DNA of 64,000 nucleotides from positions 62,001 through 126,000 of the forward strand of contig JXTC01000514.1 of assembly GCA_002914845.1 (NCBI GenBank), written 5' to 3'. Positions 52,691 to 63,440 of the stretch are shown in pieces; positions within the stretch are counted from its first letter, which is position 1, and each line of letters opens with the position of its first letter. The notes under the pieces are model-generated. The model was not told the DNA's origin. It did no database searches and saw only the letters and a program-made list of their open reading frames with translations. The translations under genes were made by a program, and so were the position numbers. Source of the DNA: Trema orientale. Lineage: Eukaryota; Streptophyta; Magnoliopsida; Rosales; Cannabaceae.

Positions 52691-53106
52691 ATCTATAAAT
52701 ACCAAAGATTAAATGAAATTAATTACTCTTTTATCATCTAAAATTCTATTTAATTAATTATCAGAAAAATTTTCATAAAAAGCCAAATATTTTGTATATT
52801 TTGGGTTTATATCTCGAAATATGAAAAGAAACCAAAGAATTTCTTTTTTTTTGTGTGCAAAACATTTTTATATCTCAAAATATGAAAAGAAAGCAAAGAA
52901 TTTCGTTTTTTGTTACAACAAACATGAGATAACTTTCTTCCAAATTGACCCCATCATAATCATCTCATTCGGGGAAAAAAAATAAAAAAAGAGACTCGAA
53001 AAAGACAAAAATAACCTCAACGAATTGTAACTAATCTTGTTTAACATCAAGTCGATGCTTTTAAATAAAACAAGCTGAAATTAAAATATTGTCAATTAAA
53101 ATTTAA
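52691..53106. other. AT-rich spacer
   Basis: This lies between the F-box half and the inverted-repeat element. It contains a partial local duplication (ATATCTCAAAATATGAAAAGAAA near 52808-52895). If the F-box gene had an upstream exon it should be here, but none was recognised. Confidence 0.4.
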
Positions 53107-53286
53107 AAGCATGTTGGTATATGGACATTTTTAAGCCCAAAACTTAGTATATATTCATGCTTTAATAGTTATAGATAAATGTCCATTCCATTTAAACTTT
53201 TATTTCTATTTCCATGTTTGCCCTTTTTTTATTAAGTCAATATTACTTTGGCTAAATCTTTTTTTTACGCTCTGTATTCTCCTCTC

Positions 53287-53337
53287 CTCTCTCTCTCTCT
53301 CTTTCTTTCTCTAAGCTCTCTCCTCTTCTTTCTACTC

Positions 53338-53373
<36 letters not shown>

Positions 53374-53394
53374 TTATCCTCTCTCTCTCCCCCC
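53287..53394. repeat. (CT)n microsatellite in the left arm
   Basis: CT-rich run with interruptions, followed by a CATA run at 53398-53416. Its counterpart in the right arm is the GA run at 57232-57264. Confidence 0.95.
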
Positions 53395-56300
53395 TATACA
53401 TACATACATACATACATATATGTATATATATATATTATATTTTGCATATTCTTTTTTCTGGTTCCAAGGTTCTTGTTTCTGGATCTGGTTCTTCTTCTCT
53501 GGTGCTGGCTTCTCATACGGCATTGTGAAATATATTGATTGAGGTACGATTTTCTTTCAATTCTTCTAGGTTAGTTTCTTAATTGAATTGGGGATTTTGA
53601 TTTTTATTGTTAATTTGTGTTGCTATTATGATAATTTTTTTTTATAGTCTTGTTATTGTTAATTTGTGTTGCTATTATGATAATTTTTTTTTATAGTCTT
53701 GTTTTTGTTACAGTTTAGTGGTTATTTGTATATTTCTATATTTTTCTAAATTATTTTTCGTAATTAGAAAATATTTTCTGTTTGGTTCATATATTTTTAG
53801 TCGTGGTACATACGATTTTTATAGTAATACATGATTTTCCTATTTTGTGGGTATTATTGATAAATATGTTCAATATTTTCTTGTTTGGTTCATATATTTG
53901 TGCTTGTGATATATATAATTTCTGTAGTGGTATATTGTATTCATGTTTTGTGGTTATTGTATATTCAATATTTTGTTGTTTGGTTTATATATTTTTGGTT
54001 GCGGTATATGTGATTTTTGTGATAGTATATAATATTTTTTTCTTTAGTTTAGTGTTGTGAAGTACATGGTTAGTATTTTGTATTTGGTTTATGTATTTCT
54101 TATTATATATGATTTTTGTTATAGTATATGTTTTTTGTTTCTCTAGTTAATCTTGATAAACATGTTAAGTATTTTGTTATTGATTCATATGTTACTTAAA
54201 TTAGTTTTCAATTTAGGTTTATTAGTTAAATTATATTGGTTCAATAAAAATTCTACTGGTTCATAGTTAAATTGTATTCTTTTAGTTCATAGATAAACTC
54301 TGCTGATTCATAAATTTATATGTGTGATTCATGAATTTATAACTATGTTTCATAACTAAGTGTTAACAGAGACTATTAATATTTTAATTCATACTTAAAT
54401 ATATTGGTATATAGTTAAATTCGGTTAGTTCATAGTTAAACTCTCATAGTTTATTACTAAATTCTGTTGGTCCTCCTATAACTTTGTGGTTCATAAGTTT
54501 ATTTGCATTATTCATAAGTTTAAAATTATAGTTCATAAGTTTATATATGTGGTTCATAATTTTATATGTATAATTCATAAGTTCAAAAGTTTTTACTTTC
54601 TAGTATATGAGTTTAACTAGTTCATTTTTTTTTTTTTTTACTTATTAGTTCATAGTTTTTCCTTTATGGCTCATATTTTTTGCTTTTAAATTGTGTATAT
54701 AAGTGCATACTTTTTATCGACAAATTTAAGTTAATATTTTCATGTGCTTTCATAAATTGTACTCTGGGAACTGATCAACATTTATATATATTATTTATAC
54801 TAATTTAAACATGATATGATATATGTAGTTTTATACCTGGTATATGACTTGCAAAATCTACTAGTTTCTTTCATAAAATTAAAGTTGATTGTGGAATATT
54901 CATCATCCGAAGAGTACAGGCATTGAGGATAGATGCGAGCTTAGAAGATATAGTGCAAGACAAAATGACATTCTAGAGACAAAAGATGGTTATAGAACTT
55001 CATCACTAGACTAAAGAGAAGACGAAAAATGGCTACGAAAGCGATAAGGAAGTAGAAAAGTGAAATTGATGATGAAGATACGGTTTTGTTTGGTGTAACT
55101 AGATTGAGGAAATTTAAAATTGAATGAAGTTTGTTCATTTGACAATGATGATTATTTTTAATATTTTTAATTGTGACAATAATAAATATTTTATCATTAG
55201 TTCATGAATATATATTGAAATATTATGTTTTTATAAAAATATCATTGAATTCATTATATTTTGAGTATACTTTTGAAATATTATTGCACCTTAAAATCTT
55301 TTTCTTCTTCTTCTTCTTCTTGCTATACTGATAGAACAACATATAAATTAATGTGCAAGAATGACGAGATACGTTTGTAGTTCATAATACCAAACTTTAG
55401 TATGAGATTTATTGATTATGTGTTTAATTCATATATTCACAAACTTATGCACATATTAGGTTCATAAAATAATTTGAGTAGTTCATAAACTTATATGTGT
55501 GGTTCACATATTATGTGCACATAAAAAAATAAACTAGGTATATGAATATGTAAGCAAGGTACATAAACGTATGAATCATTTTGTTTGAATAATTCTTAAT
55601 TATATACTTCTTAATACATATTATATGATACATATATATTTTGATAAACTACTTATCAAAACAAATAAACCTTTAAAAAATAATGATCAAGTGAGAATAA
55701 ATTGGAAAGTCTAACGATAACGAATTGGTATAAAACACTGTTTAACAAAAAAAAATCACTACAACTCTAACAACAAGAACCTAATGATCGGTTATGAGTT
55801 TTTATCTTCTTTGAAATACTTTTACAATTCTATATGGATCGAATTTTTGTAATGGCTGTATTATTTGCATTGACCACACTGCACTTATTTCTTCTAGAAC
55901 TCATCAGCAGAGAGGATTTGCTTTTTTTTTCGGCCTGTCAACATTAGCTTTCTCAATAATATGTGGGAGAATAACTTACACTCAATGAATAACTCCAAAC
56001 AGATTGACTTCCAACTGGATAAACCACATATAAAAAGATGAATCAGGTACATGAATTTAAAGACAAGGAATATAAGCACATGAACCACAGTAAAAAGTGG
56101 TCATCTAAATATTTTTCCGAAAAATAAAATATGGATATCATTATGTATACAAGGTTTATAAGTATATGAGCCACAACAAAAAGTATAGAAACCAAATACA
56201 AAGCACTAAATATGTTCAACAACACTATACTATTATAAAAAATATATTACCACAAAAATCACATATATATATTATAATCACAAATATATGAACCAAATAA

Positions 56301-57226
56301 CAAATATGCAAGAACTACGAGATACTAATACTACATACCCACCTCAAAAATCCTATATACCACGTCCAAAAATTTATGAACCAAAACAGAAAATATTTAA
56401 CATGTTTGTAAACAAAAACTAGATAACAGAAATATCATATACCAGCACAAAAAATACATATATCGCAACAAAGAATTCATGAACCGAACTAAAATAGTAA
56501 GTATGTTCAGCAACAAAAACCAATAAACAATAATGTCATATAACACCGCAAAACAAGTATGTACCACTACAAAAAATTCATAAACCATTACCAATTCCAA
56601 AAAATAATTCAAAAATCATATACCACTACCAAAAATACCATATATAATCTTAAAAATCAAATATACCATAACTAAAAATATATGAACTAAACAAGAAAAT
56701 ACCTAACATGTTCATAAACAAATAAAAAAAAATAAAAGAAACACTATACACCAAGACAAAAATCACATAAATCACAACAAAGAATTCATGAAGTGAACTA
56801 AAATAGTGAATATATTCAGTAACAAAAAGTAACGAACAATAATACCATATATATCCACAAAAAACGTATGTACCGCGATAAAAAAATTCATGAACTAGCA
56901 TGAATTACGAAAAATAATTCAAAAACGCATAGAATAATATAGATAAACATTAATTAATTACAAAAAAAGGATTATATAAGAAATTAGCAGTACTTGCAAA
57001 ACAAATTAGCAATAAAAATCAAAAGCACCAAAATAAGACACAATACAATAAAACAAAGTCAAAATCAAAATCAAAATTCATATCAACAATACAATACGTA
57101 CCTCCAAAGATGAAGAATGAATTTTCCAAAAACATTGCCGGAGAAGAACCTTAAAACGCCGGAAAACTTGAAAAAATTTATCAGAGAAGAACCTCAAAAT
57201 ACCAGAAAACATGAAAAATTTCATCC

Positions 57227-57231
<5 letters not shown>

Positions 57232-57264
<33 letters not shown>
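57232..57264. repeat. (GA)n microsatellite in the right arm
   Basis: An almost pure GA run, with looser GA-rich DNA continuing to about 57330. It mirrors the CT run of the left arm. Confidence 0.95.
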
Positions 57265-57267
<3 letters not shown>

Positions 57268-57428
57268 CGAAGAGAGAGTGAGTGAGAAAGATAGAGAGAG
57301 CAAATGAGCAAGAGAGAGGGAGAGAACGGGAGAAAACGATAAAAAAATAGAGCAAAAAGAAAAAAAAAACTGAGTAAATATAGGGGAAGGGCAAAAAGGG
57401 AAATCAAAAGACAACTTTAAATGATGTA

Positions 57429-57787
57429 GGCCCCGTTTGTTTCAACCATTCTATTTCATTGGAATGGAAAATCCATTTGAATGGGTGTTTGTTTCAACAA
57501 CTCTAATTTTTCCATTCAAATGGTCTTTTAGAATGGGTGTTTGTTTCAACAATTCAATTTTTCTATTTAAATGGTTCATCAGTCACATCAACTATTTGAA
57601 TGAATTTTTGTGTCTTGGATGAGAATGGAGGGGAGGAGGTGTTTTTGAATGGTCCATTCCAATATTCCCATTCTAATTATTACACATTCTAATATTTTTC
57701 CATTCAAATGTCTCCCATTCCAATTATAGCCCATTCTAGAATTTCCATTTAAATACACCCATTTGAATGGGTGAACCAAACGGGGCC
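57429..57787. mobile_element. 359-bp MITE with GGCCCCGTTTG ends, nested
   Basis: Ends GGCCCCGTTTG and CAAACGGGGCC are exact inverted copies and are flanked by GTA on both sides (57426-57428, 57788-57790). The interior is built of CATTCAAATGG / CCATTTGAATGG words. It interrupts the right arm of the long inverted-repeat element. A 3-bp target duplication suggests a PIF/Harbinger (Tourist-like) origin, though that family prefers TWA. Confidence 0.82.
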
Positions 57788-57891
57788 GTAGACATTTAGC
57801 TATAAAATTTAAGTTGGACACTTGCTTAAAACAAATTAAAAAAGTGGTCATCTACTATATTATCTCAAAAATAAATAAGGTATTTTAGTTA

Positions 57892-58182
57892 GGGGCTTAT
57901 AGAAATTTGACCAAATTTTGGGCCTAATTTCAGTAAATGTCTCTTTGTCAAATGTTATAGCAAAATATCCGGTATATATGCTTATATACAAAGTGTAAAA
58001 TTTTATATACCAAGTATAAAAAATTATATACCCAGTACATTTTAGTACAGTAACTAAAATTGGTAGATATGTTTATCTACCAAGTATAAAAATATATATA
58101 CCTGGACATTTAACTATAAAATTTTAAAAATGGACATCCACTTAATCAAATTTAAAATCTTGATCATCCACCTAAATTTCTC
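57892..58182 (+). mobile_element. MULE-type MITE, ~290-bp family, copy 4 (best preserved)
   Basis: TTTTAGTTA is repeated exactly at 57883-57891 and 58183-58191, a perfect 9-bp duplication. The 291-bp element starts GGGGCTTATAGAAATTTGACC and ends with the inverse of GAGAAATTTAGGTGGATGACC; the arms of about 90 bp are inverted, and the centre shows palindromic TATACCAAGTATAAAA words. It lies only 25 bp from the right end of the long inverted-repeat element. Confidence 0.92.
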
Positions 58183-58191
58183 TTTTAGTTA

Positions 58192-59556
58192 AACTTTAGC
58201 AAACCAGCGGAGACCCCTATGTGTGGATGTGGCCTTTAGATAAGGTCACAGTCTAGTGTTTTGCCCATTTTTTGGATTTTTTTTTTTAAGCTTTCACCCT
58301 TGTTAATTTAATTTAAATATTTTTTATAAACTTTATTTCTATGTTCAAATTGAAGTCTTGTTATTAAGAATATTTTCGTCTTTTCAGAATTTTCTTCCCA
58401 AATCAAACGACATTAAGGGGCCAATTTCATATGTAAGTTAAATTTAGGGTTTGTCGTAGTGAAAAAAGAAAAGAAAATTATATTGGATTTTATATATTGG
58501 GTTTTTCTTCAAAATTGAATAAAATACATTCCATTTATGAAAGTTTCCCTTTATTTTATCATCTGATGGCCATTGAAAGCTCCATGAAGACTTAAGTAGA
58601 GGACACGAGTGGTTAGGCGGAATAAGATTTAAGCAATATTTCAAAAATAGTAATTTGACCCTAAAACTTTCAACTATTATGAAAGTGACCCTAGTCTTGA
58701 AATTCCTTTGAATGTGATTGAATGTGAGTTTCATACTTCCAGTCTCAGGTGTATACTTTTGTATTGTAAAGTTCCAATACAAAAGTATACTCCTTTCCCC
58801 TCTAAAATATGTATTTTGGTGGTATTCTTTCTAGTAATCCCATAATACCAGACTATACTTCCTTTAAGAGTGTGGTCAAAAGGAGGCAAAAATGGAATAA
58901 GAGTAGAGAGATTAATGGATGAATTTGGGATATAGGAAGAACGCTCTCATTCCTATTTCATCTCCCTTTCTTGGGTAGTGTTAATTGAATTCTCATTCCT
59001 TCCTACGTGAATCTTTTTAGTTACATTCTTCAGATGTCCACTTAGCATGAATACTGAGTAATCATGCACTTTGCATATTAAATTCAGTTGATTATAGAAG
59101 AGACCATAATTTGAGATTCAAAGCAGAAAACTTTTCTATGGGTCAATGGTTTATGATGGTGTTTCAACTTCCAACTGACTTGCCAAATACTTGCGAGATC
59201 GAATTTTAGGCCCGGTATGATAAACTTGAACTTCTCATATTAGAGATTGAAAATATAAAGTCAACATGGTGATCAAAACCAAGAATGAATATAGATTATA
59301 GAATGACTAACATCACTTGGCTACGCATTGCTCGTTCTGTCTTTTTAACACACAATCCGCTGACCAAATATACTATCAGCAGATAAAAACGTGATGCCGT
59401 ACATAGACTGATCATGACCCAGAATGCAAATATTCAACCATATCGAAGTATGATCAAAGGTTCACACTGAACAGGTACAAAGTTTTTCCAACACATACAA
59501 CAAGCCATGTAAAGATTAAGAAGAGCGCAGAGAAACTACTACAAGTCGGAGTGATA
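58192..59556. other. Spacer and 3' flank of the NET-like gene
   Basis: No gene is supported; the 112-codon frame at 58444-58782 shows no family signature. A perfect palindrome lies at 58751-58790. A 23-bp word at 58724-58746 recurs inverted at 12346-12368. From about 59120 the sequence is also present, diverged, at 45727-46150. The 3' UTR of the NET-like gene should lie within the last few hundred bases before 59557. Confidence 0.55.
58751..58790. other. Perfect 16-bp inverted repeat
   Basis: GTATACTTTTGTATTG at 58751-58766 is exactly inverted as CAATACAAAAGTATAC at 58775-58790, around an 8-base loop. No T-run terminator follows, and no transposon ends were found around it. Confidence 0.9.
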
Positions 59557-61381
59557 CTATGCAGCCATAACAACATTCCGCCTGTGTCCGATAATTGCTT
59601 GACGAAGTTCTTGATACCCACTTCTGTAATGCTCCAGTGAAAAACAGAGTTGTCTTATCGCCTCTCTTTTCTCCTCAGCCCCATCAGAGATCACAATTCT
59701 CTGCCTGTCTACCTCATTTTGCAGCTCATCCATTCTTAGTTTCAGTTCATCTATTAGTCTCTGTGCACTTTGAGATTCATCAATCAGCTCCTCCTGTTTT
59801 TTGCGTAGCTGAGACAGATACCGCTCAATTTCCTGAATCTGATTGTCCCGAGCACTCACATTCGCCATAAGTGTGTCAACTCTAGCAATTAAGCCATCTT
59901 TCTCTGCCATTAGCATGTCATACTTCAGCTTGAATTTATCGAACTCTTTATTCAGAACTTCCACATGTTCTCTTCGTTCAGAAAGTTCTACCTTCAGCTG
60001 ATTGTTCTCATTCTTCAAAGCCATCTCTTCTGCTACATGAAATCTTTGCATTTCTATCTTCTCAGCTTCAGATAGCAGTATTTTATCTTCTAATTCCTTG
60101 GTCCTCAATTCACATTCTTTAAGTCTCAGACCTAGAAGGACTTGTTTCTCTGACAAACTCGAAACATCAGATTGCAGCTGTGCTTTCTCCATGGAGAATT
60201 GTTTCTCAGCATCATGCAATGCAGCCTTCAGTTCACTGACCTTAAGATCACGGTCAGATACATCAGCATTGTACCTTACAATCCTCTCCTGCAGCTCTGA
60301 AACATGCCTTCTCTCTGAATCAAGCCGGGCTTCAAAAGTGGCTATATCTTCTCGAGCTAGCTCAAGCTGATTCTGCAACTGATGACCTTCAGTTTCTCTC
60401 TCATTGAGTACATGCCTCAAGTTTGCAATCTCTTTATCTGACCCCTTAAGCATATTTCTAGTTACTTCCAACTCTTCCTCCAACATCCCACTCTTATAAT
60501 CTGTGTTTGAAACATGAGTCTCCAACTCAAAAATCTGTCCTTGCAAATCCAATACCCGTTTTCTCTCAAGTTCAAGATCAGCCTCTCTCGTTTGTAGCTT
60601 GTCGTTCAAGTTAGAAAGTTCAGTTTCAAGCTCAATAGTTTTCTGCTGCAGTGACTGGCTATTAATGCTCAGAGGCGTACGCAAGTAATTGTTGACAAAA
60701 GATTCTGACTCGGAGTCTGATGATGATAAGGAGGAAGATTCGTTGCCCTCCTTCAAAGAAAATACCGAGCCAGCACCAGGGGAGCTTGGAGATGTATCCA
60801 AACCAGCAGCTTGATGGCCAGACTTGGGCAAACCAACTTTTACATCAGGAGTTAGCAGTGGGGAGTCCTGCTCATAGCTAGACTCGGAATTTCCAGAGCC
60901 CTGCAGTTGGAGATCAGATGGTATACTTTTACATAATTCTTTTGTCATATGATCATAGCGCTCAGCCAGTGTTCGATACAGTTGGTGAAACTCTTTCACA
61001 TTAGCAAGCAACTCTGACTTCCTCTGAAAATACATCTCAACATTCATGGTCAAAGAACCATCTTCTTCGATCAGAGTTAGCATCCGCCTTACACTCTGGT
61101 CCATCTCTGTGAACAAGAATCTTTAGTTACTTCACTTTTGTAACTGAATAAATAAAGTGAAATTTTTTTGAAAACATACAGAAGTTGAACTAACTCAGAA
61201 TGAGTGCCCAAGCCTACTCAGAAGATCAGCTCATTGGACATGCTTTATGCAATTGATCCACCAAAAAAAGAGTACAACTACAAAATAACTGCTTACCCTT
61301 AAGATTCTCTGCCAGCCATTTAGAACTGTTTGGATTAATCTCCCAGCTTGAACCAGGAAAGTTTGATTCTATGTTTTCCAT
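59557..61381 (-). CDS. NAB-domain coiled-coil protein (NETWORKED/KIP1-like)
   Basis: Coding exons 61297-61381 and 59557-61106 join in phase to give 544 aa. An in-frame TGA a few codons before the ATG supports the start. Residues about 13-85 match the NAB actin-binding domain (SKWLAENLKEMDQSVRRML, then ELLANVKEFHQLYRTLAERY). A Ser/Glu-rich linker (about 90-170) and a long heptad coiled coil (about 180-530) follow, ending REAIRQLCFSLEHYRSGY, as in NET4-type proteins. NET proteins bridge F-actin to membranes. The start of the domain reads SSWEINPNSSKW, lacking the usual triple-Trp HWWW block, so actin binding is uncertain. Closest relatives I recall are NET4-like proteins and possibly At5g05180, next to EDR4 in Arabidopsis. 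Further non-coding 5' exons are likely. Confidence 0.85.
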
Positions 61382-62560
61382 ATCAATCAGCTCACTTCAA
61401 CTACTGTATACTGCACTATGAAAAAAAACCTGAACTAAATTATTATTTAAAAAAAAAAAAAAAAACTTACGTGTAATTTGATTTTACCCAGAAAATGAGA
61501 ATTTTGAAAAAAGCAAAACAAACAATAAAGATCATCAAAACAAACTAAATGAAAATAAACAAGAGCAAAAAATAAACCCTCCACCAAACCCAAGTATACT
61601 AGATCTAGAAACACACATCATTTTCCGGACCACTAACTTTAATGGATAAGTAAACCGAAGTATAATAAAACATCTCTATTTGATTCTCAATATCCTTCAC
61701 CTTCTCATAATTAAAAGCTGGTGGTTGCAATAAAGCTACTACGTGACATCCCTATACTTTCTTCTTTTTTTGAAAGCAAACATCCCTATACTTTTCCTCT
61801 AACATTGGAGTCAGAAAATTCAATACCCCATGACTTCAAAATCTTAACTTCTTTTGGCCATTCTGCCGACATAATGTTTAGTACTCCATCACACCCACTA
61901 CATGTGTAAATACTTTCATCATAAAGACCCATCTCACACCTCCAAGAAAAAGCAACAAATTCATGTTCATTACAGATGAAAACAAGTACAACCCACCAGC
62001 CACCTGGCTTGTTTCTCAATAAATAAACCAATAAATCATTCATTAGTGCTCTTCAAAACAACAGACTTTTGTAAGCCAATTTAATCAAAATTCAAAAAAA
62101 CCCAGAAAGCAAATGAAAAAGATAAAAACAATAAACCAAAAAGGAAATAAAGAAAGGAATCAAGTAAGCAATACAACACAAGAATATATACAGACATGTG
62201 TAATGATAAAAGCAGAGGATTATGAATGGAGAGACCTTGTCCTTGAGTGATGGTATCTGGGTCTGAGTGAAACCCACTCAAAAATGGATGAACAACTACT
62301 GAATGGGCTTTGAAGAAGAAAACGAAAGGGCCCTGCTTCAAAGCGAAATTGGTAGAAGGAACCAGCTTCTTCAGTTCCAGGACAAAGAGAAAAGGCTAAG
62401 ACTTATACCAACAAACAAATACTTCTTTGCTTAATTTGATAGCTCTTGTTATTTCATAATTGAAATGACAGAGTGATAGAAAGAGAGAGAGAGCAATGAG
62501 TGGGGGCAGCAGTATCCGAAGTTTGGGCCTCGGGCCATCCGCCCATTCATAAGCCCGCCT
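61382..62560 (-). promoter_or_regulatory. 5' leader, probable leader intron and promoter of the NET-like gene
   Basis: The ATG at 61381 probably sits in a second exon. A transcribed first exon near 62235-62400 with a donor of the type GACAAG|GTCTCTCC (about 62236-62241) would fit, but this is inference. The GA-run near 62480-62494 and GGGCC words near 62526-62535 (site II-like) are plausible promoter elements. The short frames at 61786-62043 and 62081-62341 look spurious. Confidence 0.4.
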
Positions 62561-63440
62561 TTTTTCCCTCCTAATTTTTTTTTTCTTTGTTATTCCTAAA
62601 TTGCCCTCCCTTTCATTTTTTGAATTTTCAATTTTGGTGCCTGAGGTTCTCTTTTCCCTCTCTCCTTTCTGTATTTCAATTTTCCTTTGGGTCCCCAGTC
62701 ACTATTTTAATTTGGACCCTACATAACATGATAAGCTTGAATAAAGTTGTGGGTCCTGTGACCAAATTGCCAATCTTATTGTCCTATCATTTGTATTTTT
62801 GTTTTCTTAATTCCTTTTCTTCTTTTTCCTAGTGAGACTATTGGGATTGGTTAAATTTTAGTTAGAAGCTAATGCTTCAACTTTAAATAGAGTAAAAAAC
62901 TTCTATTTACCCAAAAGAAAATGTTGCATTAGCTGCTCTTCAAAACTCAAATCATGGATTCATTCTCCAAAAGAAAATGTTAGCTGTACACTTTTTTTCA
63001 CTTTTTTAATGTGACTACTTAATATGTGAATTTCATTGTACTTTGTTATATTATTAAAATATTAAAATAAATATGGAAAGTCATGTTTGAAATTAAAGAG
63101 TATAAAAGAGAGTATAGAAAATATATGTAGCACTTTTTAAAAAACAAAAATAAAAAGAAATTTATTGGTCCGCGTTGATATCATAACGGCGCATGGGTGT
63201 TTTGGGAACTCGAAATATGCCGAAGAATGAGTCAAACAAGGCCTAAGGAGATAGGCAGTGAGCCAAAGTCAAGGTGGACCCCGCCGGCCGAGCAACCAAT
63301 CTTTAAGGCGGGAAAACATTCCTCTTTTCGAAATGATCAAATAAATAATTTTGCAATTATTTGAAAAAAATATTTAAAGCGTTTCAAAAAAATACTTAAA
63401 TATTACTTGAAAGTTTGAGACAGCATACAACGTCATGCTT
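62561..63440. other. Spacer with one E2F-like site
   Basis: No gene is supported. The left part is T-rich. GGCGGGAAAA at 63307-63316 matches the plant E2F site (inverse TTTTCCCGCC) and sits in a short GC-rich patch at 63270-63320. The 81-codon frame at 62587-62832 is a translation of T-rich DNA. Confidence 0.45.

Larger units (their letters stand above)
53107..57866. mobile_element. Long inverted-repeat element, MULE-like, no transposase seen
   Basis: The right end (inverse GAGATAATATAGTAGATGACC) has the same layout as the ends of the 290-bp MITE family (GAGAAATTTAGGTGGATGACC), and both ends carry ATAAATGTCC / CTAAATGTC words. Each arm, read inward, has a TTTGCCCTT phrase, a (CT)n run, GGTTCTTCT-type words, GAGGTACG and GATTTTTATTG(T/C)TAATTTG. 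Further in, both arms carry many GTTCATA words. Flanks AAAATTTAA and AAAAATAAA agree at 7 of 9. The middle (54890-55700) has short open frames of no known family. No transposase is visible, so it would need one from elsewhere. A separate MITE is nested in the right arm. Confidence 0.6.

Noticed and set aside
53248-53538. A 96-codon Ser/Leu-rich frame
   Set aside because: It is the translation of a CT microsatellite and adjoining T-rich DNA.
54890-55140. A captured gene in the middle of the inverted-repeat element
   Set aside because: A short open stretch (EDRCELRRYSARQND) looks protein-like but ends soon, and I recognise no family, so it is not listed as a gene.
57078-57414. Ser/Leu-rich frames on the minus strand
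   Set aside because: They are translations of the GA microsatellite in the right arm of the inverted-repeat element.
58444-58782. A 112-codon minus-strand frame
   Set aside because: No domain, no neighbouring exon, and it runs through the palindrome and the 23-bp repeated word.
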